Positions 7,972-17,166 of a stretch of DNA of 64,000 nt are shown piece by piece (the stretch's first letter is position 1; the number at the start of each line of letters is the position of its first letter). The notes below the pieces were generated by a model that had not been told where the DNA came from, made no database searches, and worked only from the letters and a program-made list of their open reading frames with translations. The DNA lies in contig NZ_CP040020.1 of assembly GCF_005280295.1 (NCBI RefSeq), positions 1,178,001 through 1,242,000 of the forward strand, in the 5' to 3' direction. Source of the stretch: Brevibacterium sp. CS2 (GTDB lineage: Bacteria; Actinomycetota; Actinomycetes; Actinomycetales; Brevibacteriaceae). Position numbers and translations under genes: made by a program.

Positions 7972-9267
7972 ATGTCCCCGGCACCCACCGCGTCCCTGCC
8001 GCCTCGCGCTCGGCGTTCACGTCTCGCCGGGGTCGCACTCCTCCTGCTCACCCTGTTCGTCCTCACCGGCTGTGTGAAGCTCAACTCCGACCTCGACGTG
8101 AGCACGGACCTCACACTGTCCGGGACGATGTCGGTGATGATGAAGAAGTCCGCGGTCGAAGATCTCGGGCAGACCACGGACGAGGCCCTGGAAGAGATGA
8201 CCGGGGACGTGCCGGACATGTCCGACCGCGGCGTGACCACGGGGGAGGTGCACGACGAGCTCTACGTCGGTATCCGGTTCACCCTCGATGACGTCGACCC
8301 CACCGAGTTCACCGAGGACGAGCTCGGATTCATCTCGCAGCTCTCGCTGAGCGAGCAGGACGGCACGATCTCCCTGTCGATGCCCAACCCGGTGGCGATG
8401 CCGTCGATGGACATGCCCGCCCCGCCGACGGGCGGCTACCCCGGCGCCGCACCCGGCATCGACACCGGTCTCGGCGTCGACAGCATCCGCTCGATGCTCG
8501 ACGAGTCGGTCATCGCGTTCACCTTCCCGGGCAAGGTCATCGATGCGCCCGGTGCGGAGGTCAACGGCTCGACCGCGTCCTGGGACCTGCAGACCTTCGA
8601 GGGCGAAGAGCTCACCGCTGAGGCGCAGGCCTCAGGGTTCCCGTGGTGGGTCCTCATCGTCATCGGCATCATCGTGATCCTCGGGATCGTGGCACTCATC
8701 ATCGTGCTCATCGTCATGTCGCGGAAGAAGAAGCGGCAGCAGCAGGGCGCCGGATTCGGTGCCCCGGGTGCGCAGTACGGTGCCCCCGGCGGTCAGGGGT
8801 ACCCGGGCGGACCTGCAGCGGCAGCCGGTCCCTACGGCTCGGGTCCGCAGCCGGGTCAGTACGGCTCGGGACCTCAGCAGGGGCAATACGGCTCGGGACC
8901 TCAGCCGGGGCAATACGGCTCGGGACCTCAGCCGGGTCAGTACTGCTCGGGACCCGCGCCCGGCCACCACGGCCCCGGACCCCAGCCCGGTCAGCAGCAG
9001 CCCGGCCCGTACGGCTCGGGGCCCGCACTGGGGTACGGCTCCGGACCGGCACCTGCGGGCTGCGGCGGACCCGCGGGCTCCCCGCCGGTGCAGCCGGGCA
9101 GCGGCCACCCCGGAGGACATCCCCAGGGCGGGCCGCAGATGCCCGGTCAGCACGCGCCCGGGCAGTACCCTCCTGGGCAGCAGGGAGGATTCCCCGGTCA
9201 GAACCACCCGGGTCAGGGTCATCCGGGACAGAACCCGCAGGACCGCTTCCGGCCACCGCGGCGCTGA
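7972..9267 (+). CDS. LppM-like lipoprotein with C-terminal membrane anchor and Gly/Pro/Gln repeat tail
   Basis: The start at 7972 follows AAAGG and gives a 431-residue protein. A signal peptide ends in the lipobox LTGC, with acylated Cys34. Residues 35-220 form an extracytoplasmic LppM/DUF3153-type domain (VKLNSDLDVSTDLTLSGTM). One membrane span at about 223-250 is followed by basic residues (RKKKR). The rest is a low-complexity tail rich in Gly, Pro, Gln and Tyr, including five 9-residue units encoded by 27-bp repeats. Known mycobacterial LppM proteins act at the envelope but have no defined enzyme activity. The tail may serve protein interaction; this is inference. The frame is open far upstream of the chosen start, without support. 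Confidence 0.8.
   Translation: MSPAPTASLPPRARRSRLAGVALLLLTLFVLTGCVKLNSDLDVSTDLTLSGTMSVMMKKSAVEDLGQTTDEALEEMTGDVPDMSDRGVTTGEVHDELYVGIRFTLDDVDPTEFTEDELGFISQLSLSEQDGTISLSMPNPVAMPSMDMPAPPTGGYPGAAPGIDTGLGVDSIRSMLDESVIAFTFPGKVIDAPGAEVNGSTASWDLQTFEGEELTAEAQASGFPWWVLIVIGIIVILGIVALIIVLIVMSRKKKRQQQGAGFGAPGAQYGAPGGQGYPGGPAAAAGPYGSGPQPGQYGSGPQQGQYGSGPQPGQYGSGPQPGQYCSGPAPGHHGPGPQPGQQQPGPYGSGPALGYGSGPAPAGCGGPAGSPPVQPGSGHPGGHPQGGPQMPGQHAPGQYPPGQQGGFPGQNHPGQGHPGQNPQDRFRPPRR
8833..8967 (+). repeat. 27-bp tandem repeat array in LppM-like gene
   Basis: Units begin at 8833, 8860, 8887, 8914 and 8941, each encoding a YGSGPQPGQ-like nonapeptide; the last unit has TGC in place of GGC. Differences between units are mostly silent. 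Confidence 0.85.
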
Positions 9268-9352
9268 GTTCGACGCCGACCCGGCCGCAGCGGTGAGCCG
9301 GGCGGTCGGCTGCGGCGCCCAGCGCGGTCGACCGGCAGGACCGGCTGACACG

Positions 9353-9384
9353 ACAGAGCCCCTCGGGTGACCGAGGGGCTCTGT
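9353..9384. terminator. Bidirectional hairpin terminator
   Basis: Perfect 14-bp arms (ACAGAGCCCCTCGG at 9353-9366 and its complement at 9371-9384) enclose a GTGA tetraloop. The hairpin sits between the convergent LppM-like gene and the acyl-CoA dehydrogenase operon. Confidence 0.8.
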
Positions 9385-9402
9385 GCTGTCGGAGACCGGG
9401 AC

Positions 9403-10548
9403 TCAGCTCACATCTGCGGCTTCCGGCTCGATGAGTCCGCCGAGCCCGGCGAGCTCCGCGACGAGCGAGTCCTCGTCGTCGAAGGTGCGCGGGATGACGG
9501 TGAGGCGCTTGGCGTAGTGGCCGATGGGGTACTCCATCGTCATGCCGATGCCGCCGTGCATCTGGATCGACTCCTGGCTGATCTGCTCGGCGGCGTCGTC
9601 GACGATGATCTTCGCGGCGATGACGTCGGCGTGACGCGACTTCGAGGTGCCGTCCACGTCCTGCGTGATCGCGAGCTTCGAGTACAGCGCCATGCTCTTC
9701 GCGCCCTCGAGAGTCGCGTACATGTCCGCCGCCCGGTGCTGGAGCACCTGGTTGCGGCCGATCGGCGCCCCGAACTGCTCGCGGGTGTGGAGGTACTCCG
9801 CGGTCATCTTCAGCGAGGCCGACATCGCACCGACGGCCTCCGCGGCGAGCGCGGCGTTGGCGGTGTCGATGACGCGGGCGATCGCATCGCTCGCATCGCC
9901 GGTTCCCAGACGGGTGGCCGGTGCGTTCTCGAACAGCACCGAGGCGGTCTTGAGGCCGTCGGCCTGCGTGCGCACGTCGACGGTCACGCCCTCGGCCTGC
10001 GCGTCGACGAGGAACAGGCCCACGCCGCCGTCGACGGCCGCGGACACGACGAACTGCGTGGCGGCGTCGCCGCCGAGCACACCGGACTTCTCACCGGTGA
10101 GCGTCGCGCCGTCACCGGACACCGCGGCGGTGGTCGCCGGGCTGGTGAGGTCGTAGCGGCTGTTGGGCTCCTGGCCGGCGAAGGCGAGGAAGGTCGTGCC
10201 CTCGGCGACGCCGGGCAGCACCTGTGACTTCTGCTCGTCGGTGCCGACGGCGTCCACCAGGCCGCCGCCGAGCACCACGGTGGGGAGGTAGGGCTCGAGC
10301 ACGAGGGCACGGCCGAACTCCTCCATCACCACGGCGACCTCGGCGAAGCCCATGCCGGCACCGCCGTGCTCCTCGGCGAACGGGAGTCCCAGCAGGCCGA
10401 TCTCGGCGTACTGGTTCCACATCTCCTCGCTCCAACCCCGGTCGGTGGCGAGGAGGGCTTCGCGGGTGCCCGCGTCGTACTTGGTCTTGAGCAGGCGGGC
10501 GACGGTCGAGCCGAGCTCCTGCTGAACATCGGTGAGTTCGAGATCCAT
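9403..10548 (-). CDS. Acyl-CoA dehydrogenase family protein (second of pair)
   Basis: Flavoprotein of 381 residues with the acyl-CoA dehydrogenase fold: N-terminal helical domain, middle beta domain (FLAFAGQEPNSRYDLTSPA) and C-terminal helical domain ending in QMHGGIGMTMEYPIGHYAKR. AAGGAG precedes the ATG. It follows the longer paralogue with a 31-bp gap on the same strand. Adjacent, unequal pairs like this often form heterotetramers in which only one subunit carries the full active site, as in actinobacterial steroid side-chain degradation. The middle domain looks more divergent than in the partner, which fits a companion subunit. The substrate is unknown; no thiolase or CoA ligase is adjacent. 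Confidence 0.88.
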   Translation of the reverse strand: MDLELTDVQQELGSTVARLLKTKYDAGTREALLATDRGWSEEMWNQYAEIGLLGLPFAEEHGGAGMGFAEVAVVMEEFGRALVLEPYLPTVVLGGGLVDAVGTDEQKSQVLPGVAEGTTFLAFAGQEPNSRYDLTSPATTAAVSGDGATLTGEKSGVLGGDAATQFVVSAAVDGGVGLFLVDAQAEGVTVDVRTQADGLKTASVLFENAPATRLGTGDASDAIARVIDTANAALAAEAVGAMSASLKMTAEYLHTREQFGAPIGRNQVLQHRAADMYATLEGAKSMALYSKLAITQDVDGTSKSRHADVIAAKIIVDDAAEQISQESIQMHGGIGMTMEYPIGHYAKRLTVIPRTFDDEDSLVAELAGLGGLIEPEAADVS

Positions 10549-10579
10549 GGGGCGATTCTCCTTCGAATATCGTCGCGGC

Positions 10580-11773
10580 TCAGAGGCCGAGCAGAGCCTT
10601 GGAAATGATGGACCGCTGGACTTCGGACGAACCGCCGTAGATCGTCACCTTGCGGTAGTTGAAGTACGCCTTGAGGGCGTCGGAGGCACCGGGCGGCAGG
10701 GTGGTGAAGCCGTCGGCGACCTCGCGGGAGTCGACGAAGTCGAGGGCCTGCGGGCCGAGCACGTCGACGAGCAGCTCGGTGATGTCCTGCTGCAGCTTGG
10801 AGCCGCGCAGCTTGAGCACCGAGGACCGCGGGTCCGGCTTGTCGGAGCCGGCCGCCTGGGTCGACAGGATGCGCAGCTGGGTGAACTCGAGCGCGGTGAG
10901 CTCGGCCTCGACCTTGGTCAGGCGCGCCGAGAACAGCGGGTCTTGCAGGAGCGTGCCGCGCGGGGTGCGGGTGGTTGCGGCGTAGGCCTTGACGCGGGCG
11001 AGTGCAACCTTCGAGGCGCCGATCCGGGCGATCCCGGTGCGCTCGTTGCCGAGCAGGAACTTCGCGTAGGTCCAGCCCTTGTTCTCCTCGCCGACCAGGT
11101 TCTCGACCGGGACCTCGACGTTCTCGAAGAACACCTCGTTGACCTCGTGGCCGCCGTCGATGAGCTGGATCGGGCGCACGGTGACACCCGGGGTCCTCAT
11201 GTCGATGAGCAGGAAGGAGATGCCGGCCTGCTTCTTCACGTTCGGATCCGTGCGCACGAGCATGAAGATCCAGTCGCCGTACTGGCCGAGCGTCGTCCAG
11301 GTCTTCTGCCCGTTGACGATGTACTTGTCGCCCTGCTTGACCGCGGTGGTCTTGAGGGAGGCGAGGTCGGAGCCGGCGTCGGGCTCGGAGAAGCCCTGGC
11401 TCCACCAGATGTCGAGGTTGGCGGTCTTGGGGAGGAACCGTTCCTTGATCTCCTGGCTGCCGAAGGTCGCGATCACCGGGCCGACCATCGAGGCGTTGAA
11501 CGCCAGCGGCGCGGGCACGGAGGCGAGCTGCATCTCCTCGAGCCAGATGTGGCGCTGCACCGGAGTCCAGTCCTGGCCGCCCCACTCGACGGGCCAGTTG
11601 GGCACCGCGTAGCCGTGTTTGTTGAGGATCTGCATCGAGGTGACCATGTCCTCTTTGCTCAGTTCCTCGCCGATCGCGTTGCGGCGACGGATGTCCTCGG
11701 GGATCTCGGTGCGATAGAACTCGCGCATGTGCTGTGCGAACTCGAGTTCTTCCTTGCTCAGCAGATTATCCAT
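10580..11773 (-). CDS. Acyl-CoA dehydrogenase family protein (first of pair)
   Basis: FAD-dependent alpha,beta-desaturation of an acyl-CoA thioester is predicted. The 397-residue protein has the flavin-contact motif WWSQGFSEPDAGSDLASL near residue 127 and WTTLGQYGDW near 160. Near the C-terminus it has IYGGSSEVQR where many homologues have YEGT. GAGGAA stands before the ATG. It is the promoter-proximal gene of a two-gene operon with the 381-residue paralogue. The upstream 248 bp contain the promoter, but no operator could be assigned. Confidence 0.9.
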   Translation of the reverse strand: MDNLLSKEELEFAQHMREFYRTEIPEDIRRRNAIGEELSKEDMVTSMQILNKHGYAVPNWPVEWGGQDWTPVQRHIWLEEMQLASVPAPLAFNASMVGPVIATFGSQEIKERFLPKTANLDIWWSQGFSEPDAGSDLASLKTTAVKQGDKYIVNGQKTWTTLGQYGDWIFMLVRTDPNVKKQAGISFLLIDMRTPGVTVRPIQLIDGGHEVNEVFFENVEVPVENLVGEENKGWTYAKFLLGNERTGIARIGASKVALARVKAYAATTRTPRGTLLQDPLFSARLTKVEAELTALEFTQLRILSTQAAGSDKPDPRSSVLKLRGSKLQQDITELLVDVLGPQALDFVDSREVADGFTTLPPGASDALKAYFNYRKVTIYGGSSEVQRSIISKALLGL

Positions 11774-12021
11774 GGATCTTCCTCGATCGTTCGTTCAGGG
11801 ATGGGGTCTGCATCCCAGTGTAGTAGCCGGAGTGGCAACAGTCACAATTGACCGTTACCGCTGAGTAAGGTCGGATGCCCGCCGCCGAGGCGCCCTCGGG
11901 CGACGAGCTGCCGGCACCGCGCGATCGGCACGTCGAGCTGTCACGGATGCTCGAGAATCCGCCCGGGTCTCGAGCACAGGCGGCAGGTCGATGGCGTTGC
12001 GTGATCGATCGGCCCGCGCGA

Positions 12022-13374
12022 TCAGCTCTCCTGTGCGCGCACCTCGGCGGGTCGGCCGACCGGCAGGAAGAGGATCAGGCCGACGGTGAGGACGAGCGCG
12101 ATCCCGATCGCGCCGGCGCGCTGGAAGCCGACCAGCATGATGAAGGTCGAGAACATGAAGGGGCCGAGGAAGCTCACGGCCCGCCCGGTCGTGGCATAGA
12201 GTCCGAAGTTCTCACCGGCCCGCTCCGGCGGCGTGATCCGGGAGAGGAAGGAGCGCGAGGCGGCCTGCACCGGGCCGACGAACAGGCACAGCCACATCGC
12301 CGCGACCCAGAACACCGTCTTCGAATCGCTGACGATGATCGGCAGGGAACCGGCGATGAGGCAGACGAGCCCGACGATGATCACCGCGCGCGGTCCGAAC
12401 CGGTCGTCGAACCAGCCGGCGCTCACCGCCCCGATCCCGGCGACGAGGTTCGCCGCCACCCCGAGGTAGATGACCTCCGCACCGCTGAAGCCGTAGGAGC
12501 CGAGTGCGATCACCCCGGCGAAGGCGAAGATCGTCGTCAGGCCGTCGCGGAACACCGCCGAGGCGAGGAAGAACTTGAGCGTCTCCCGGTCGCTGCGGAA
12601 CAGGTCGAGGATCCGTTCGACGACGTGGAGGAGGTCCCGGCCCCACTGCCGCACCATGCCGCGCACACCCCCACCGGGCCCGGCCGCCGCGCCCGGCACA
12701 TCGCGCGGGCCGAACACGAGCAGCGGGACGGCGAACACCGCGAACCACACGCCCGAGGCCGCCGCCACGATCCGATACCGCATCCCGTCCTCGTCGGTGG
12801 CGCCGAACAGGCCCACCTCCGGCTGGATCACGGTGAACAGGAGGATGACGAGGAGCGCGAGCCCGCCGAAGTAGCCCAGCCCCCAGCCGAAACCGGAGAT
12901 CCGCCCGGCGGTGCTCGGCGTGGAGATCCGGGAGAGCATCGCGTTGTAGAACACCTCGGCGAGCTCGTAGAAGATCCCGGCGAGCCCGAGGAGCAGCAGG
13001 CCCGGCCACAGGTAGCCGGGGGAGTCCCGGATGAAGAACATGCCGAGCACGCAGGCGACGACGAGGAAGGTGTTGACGCCGAGCCACAGCCGGTGCCGAC
13101 CGCTCGAATCCGCGCGGGTGCCGACGGCCGGGGCGAGGAGGGCGACGACGACCCCGGCGATCCCGGTCACCCAGCCGAGCGCCGCGGAGCCGGCGACCTC
13201 GTCCGCCGCGACGCCGGAGGTCAGGTAGGGGGCGAAGACGAAGGTGACGACGACGGCGCTGTACGCCGAACCGCCCCAGTCCCACAGCGCCCACGACAGC
13301 ACGGTGCGCTTGGGTGCGGTCCCCGAGGGACGGGGCACCTCGGATGCGGGACGCTCCGTCTCGGGGGTGCTCAT
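12022..13374 (-). CDS. MFS transporter, UMF1/Atg22-like
   Basis: A 450-residue membrane protein with about twelve spans. It starts with a polar head and the motif TVLSWALWDWGGSAYSAVV, typical of the Atg22-like (UMF1) branch of the major facilitator superfamily. GTRADSSGRHRLWLG at the loop between spans 2 and 3 matches the MFS signature, and AGWFDDRFGPRAVI is its counterpart in the second half. The start at 13374 is chosen because upstream codons of the open frame lack membrane protein character. It is divergent from the BCCT carrier gene. Members of this branch have been linked to amino-acid efflux, but the substrate here is not known. Confidence 0.85.
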   Translation of the reverse strand: MSTPETERPASEVPRPSGTAPKRTVLSWALWDWGGSAYSAVVVTFVFAPYLTSGVAADEVAGSAALGWVTGIAGVVVALLAPAVGTRADSSGRHRLWLGVNTFLVVACVLGMFFIRDSPGYLWPGLLLLGLAGIFYELAEVFYNAMLSRISTPSTAGRISGFGWGLGYFGGLALLVILLFTVIQPEVGLFGATDEDGMRYRIVAAASGVWFAVFAVPLLVFGPRDVPGAAAGPGGGVRGMVRQWGRDLLHVVERILDLFRSDRETLKFFLASAVFRDGLTTIFAFAGVIALGSYGFSGAEVIYLGVAANLVAGIGAVSAGWFDDRFGPRAVIIVGLVCLIAGSLPIIVSDSKTVFWVAAMWLCLFVGPVQAASRSFLSRITPPERAGENFGLYATTGRAVSFLGPFMFSTFIMLVGFQRAGAIGIALVLTVGLILFLPVGRPAEVRAQES

Positions 13375-13474
13375 ACCGGGCACTCTAGCCGTGCACCTCG
13401 TCACACGGGGCGTCCAGGGGATGAAACCTGGGAATCTCCCGAGTACCCTCGTCACGGTACGACACCCGGGACTC

Positions 13475-13530
13475 ACGGAACCCAGGCCATACGGAACCCA
13501 GACCTCACGACGATTCAGCGAATACGGAAC
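13475..13530. promoter_or_regulatory. Three direct ACGGAAC repeats in divergent promoter region
   Basis: ACGGAACCCA occurs at 13475 and 13491 (16 bp apart), and ACGGAAC again at 13524, all on the plus strand between the divergent MFS and BCCT genes. They could be binding sites for a regulator, for example of osmolyte uptake. No -10 or -35 pair was confidently placed. Confidence 0.35.
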
Positions 13531-13540
13531 GGACACCCGG

Positions 13541-15424
13541 ATGAACGCATCAGACAGCACCGGCGCGGCCGGCGCGCGCGCCGACACCCGCGACGACGGC
13601 GTCGACCCGATCGACCCCGATCTCGAACCGCGGCACCAGATCGCCGAGGACGACACCGACGCGCAGATCACCGAGAAGCTCAAGCGGCAGGGAGTGCGCC
13701 TGGGCCGCGGCAACGTCGCACCGGCGGTGTTCTGGCCGTCGCTGCTCGTCATCCTCGCCGTCGCGGTGATCGCGATCCTCGCCCCCGGCCCCACCGACAC
13801 CGCGCTGCAGGCGGTGCAGGGCTGGATCGTGACGAACCTCGGCTGGTACTACATGCTCATCATCGCCGGGTTCATCGTGTTCGTCGTCGGCATCGCGCTC
13901 TCGAAGTTCGGGCGCATCCGGCTCGGCGACGACGACGAGCGCCCCGAGTTCGGGCTCCTGTCGTGGTTCGCGATGCTGTTCTCCGCCGGCATGGGCATCG
14001 GCCTCGTGTTCTACGGCGTCGGTGAGCCGCTGACCTACGCCACGTCGAGCCCGAAGCCGGGCTGGAGCGGCGACGAGACCGAGCTCGCGCAGCTCGCGAT
14101 GGCGCAGACCTTCGTCCACTGGGGTCTCCACCCCTGGGCCATCTACGCCGTCATCGGCCTCGCGCTCGCCTACGCCGTGCACCGTCGCGGCCGTCCGATC
14201 TCGATCCGCTGGGCCCTCGAACCGGTGTTCGGCGAGCGCGTCAAGGGCTGGGTCGGCGACGTCATCGACATCCTCGCGATCTTCGGCACCGTGTTCGGCG
14301 TCGCGACCTCACTCGGCCTCGGCGTCCAGCAGATCGCCTCGGGCATGTCGAGCCTCGGCGTCGTGGACACGGTCGACAACACGATCCTCGTCATCCTCAT
14401 CGTCGTCATCACCTTCCTCGCCACCCTGTCCGTCGTGTCGGGTCTCGGCAAGGGCATCAAGTGGCTGTCGAACATCAACCTCTCCCTCGCCGGCATCCTG
14501 CTCATCTCGGTGCTGCTCCTCGGCCCGACGCTCTTCCTGTTCCAGAACTTCATCGAGTCGCTCGGCACCTACCTCGCCAACGTCCTCGACATGTCCTTCG
14601 ACGTCGGCGCCTACACCGGCGAGGAGGGGGCCGCGTGGAACTCCTCGTGGACGATCTTCTACTGGGGCTGGTGGATCTCCTGGGCGCCGTTCGTCGGCGT
14701 CTTCATCGCCCGGATCTCCCGTGGGCGCACCATCCGCGAGTTCATCGCCGGCGTCCTCCTCGTGCCCACGATCGTCGGCTTCTTCTGGTTCTCCGTGATG
14801 GGCGGCGCCGGCATCTACCGGCAGATCTTCGGTGCCGGAGACCTCGTCGACCCGGAGGCGGGCGTCGTCGCCGAGGCCGCCCTGTTCGACGTGCTCACCG
14901 GCCTGCCGCTGGGCACCATTCTGTCGGTCGCCGCGATCGTCCTCGTCGCGATCTTCTTCATCACGTCTTCGGACTCCGGCTCGCTCGTCGTCGACATGCT
15001 CGCCTCCGGCGGCCACCCCAACCCGCCCACGTGGTCGCGCGTGATGTTCGCCCTCCTCGAGGGTGCGCTGGCGATCGGCCTGCTGCTCGCCGGCGGTCTC
15101 CAGGCGCTCCAGGCGGCCTCGCTCGCCACCGCGCTGCCGTTCAGCGTGGTCATGCTCCTCATGGCCGTGTCCACCCTGCGGAGCCTGCAGGTGGACCAGG
15201 CGCTGCGGGAGAAGCGGGAGCGGGAGGAGCGCTACGCGATGCTCAGCGGCAAGCTCGCCGACGACTTCGACCACGCGTTCGGCCGGCAGGTCGACACGCG
15301 CGTCGACGACCGGATCGACTACCGGCTCTCCCGCACCACCGGCCCGTTCACCCGCGGCCGAGCCGAGGCGCCGGGTGCCGGGGAGGCCGCTCGCGCAGAC
15401 GGCGGGGCGCCGCAGGGCGAGTGA
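13541..15424 (+). CDS. BCCT family betaine/carnitine/choline transporter
   Basis: Sodium- or proton-coupled uptake of quaternary ammonium solutes is predicted. The 627-residue protein has the twelve-span BCCT core with FSAGMGIGLVFYGVGEPLTY (glycine-rich unwound helix), the aromatic signature FYWGWWISWAPFVGVFIARI near residue 370, and ITSSDSGSLVVDMLASGG near 475. A charged N-terminal tail of about 60 residues and a C-terminal tail of about 80 residues flank the core, as in osmotically regulated BetP-type carriers. The ATG at 13541 is chosen because the upstream open frame is not conserved-looking; the ribosome site is weak. Neighbouring sarcosine oxidase genes 45 kb away could use betaine-derived sarcosine; that link is inference. 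Confidence 0.92.
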   Translation: MNASDSTGAAGARADTRDDGVDPIDPDLEPRHQIAEDDTDAQITEKLKRQGVRLGRGNVAPAVFWPSLLVILAVAVIAILAPGPTDTALQAVQGWIVTNLGWYYMLIIAGFIVFVVGIALSKFGRIRLGDDDERPEFGLLSWFAMLFSAGMGIGLVFYGVGEPLTYATSSPKPGWSGDETELAQLAMAQTFVHWGLHPWAIYAVIGLALAYAVHRRGRPISIRWALEPVFGERVKGWVGDVIDILAIFGTVFGVATSLGLGVQQIASGMSSLGVVDTVDNTILVILIVVITFLATLSVVSGLGKGIKWLSNINLSLAGILLISVLLLGPTLFLFQNFIESLGTYLANVLDMSFDVGAYTGEEGAAWNSSWTIFYWGWWISWAPFVGVFIARISRGRTIREFIAGVLLVPTIVGFFWFSVMGGAGIYRQIFGAGDLVDPEAGVVAEAALFDVLTGLPLGTILSVAAIVLVAIFFITSSDSGSLVVDMLASGGHPNPPTWSRVMFALLEGALAIGLLLAGGLQALQAASLATALPFSVVMLLMAVSTLRSLQVDQALREKREREERYAMLSGKLADDFDHAFGRQVDTRVDDRIDYRLSRTTGPFTRGRAEAPGAGEAARADGGAPQGE

Positions 15425-15704
15425 CCCGGGCCCGAGGCGCCCGCCCGGACCGGCACCGGGCGGGCGCCTCGGCGCCGTCCGCACCACCCCGTCCGTGGTC
15501 TGCGCCATCCCGCCCGTGCTCTGCGCACCCCCGTTGCCGCGGTGCCGCGCCGCGCGGAATCGGCGGGCACCTGGGGGCGGGCTCCTGGGAGCCCCGTGAG
15601 GGGCGCGCTGATGACTGGCACCGGCCGGGCGGACGTGAAAACATCGGAGGCAGGACCCGCACGCCGCCGATTCCGAGCGCGGCCCGGTGGAACAAGGAGA
15701 CGAC

Positions 15705-16727
<1,023 letters not shown>

Positions 16728-16731
16728 CCGA

Positions 16732-16757
16732 CGGTGCGGAGGTCGTCCTCCGCACCG
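16732..16757 (+). terminator. Terminator hairpin after fba
   Basis: CGGTGCGGAGG at 16732-16742 and its exact complement at 16747-16757 flank a TCGT loop, beginning 4 nt after the fba stop. Confidence 0.75.
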
Positions 16758-17166
16758 CTCAGGCCGGCCCCGGGGAGGCGTCCGGTCCGGGGATGCGACT
16801 GTTCCTGCAGACGGCAGCCGAATATCGGCCCTTCGGGGCTGTTTGCGACTGAATTCCATCGTCTGCTCCAGAATCAGTCGCATCGAGGTGCGGGAGGGCC
16901 GCAGCCCGCGCAACCGGGGAGGCCGCGTGCCCGGCCCGCATGCCCCGCGAAAGTGACGATTCGGTTGCATTCGGGCGTCCGGCGGGCGAACAGGGGCCGG
17001 GAGTTCCGGAAGGGACTACGATGATGCGTGTCTCTCAGCCGATGCCCACGGAACAGGGATGGCGTGCTCAGATCTGAGCGCAGCAGCCGCCCACCGCCTC
17101 GCGCGATGTCGGCCGAGCCCCAGCGGATCTCCACCCTGAGATCCCGACCGAGATAAGGATGTATCG
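16758..17166. promoter_or_regulatory. Intergenic region and promoter of peptide-type ABC operon
   Basis: No gene is seen here. An inverted repeat with arms TGCGACTGAATTC (16844-16856) and GAATCAGTCGCA (16871-16882) has a third GCGACTG copy near 16794, so it may be an operator. TACGAT at 17017-17022 is a plausible -10 box for the operon starting at 17167; the leader would be about 140 nt. Confidence 0.4.

Noticed and set aside
16844..16882. Inverted TGCGACTGA repeat as an attachment site
   Set aside because: No integrase or duplicated partner outside this intergenic region; it is better explained as an operator or RNA stem.
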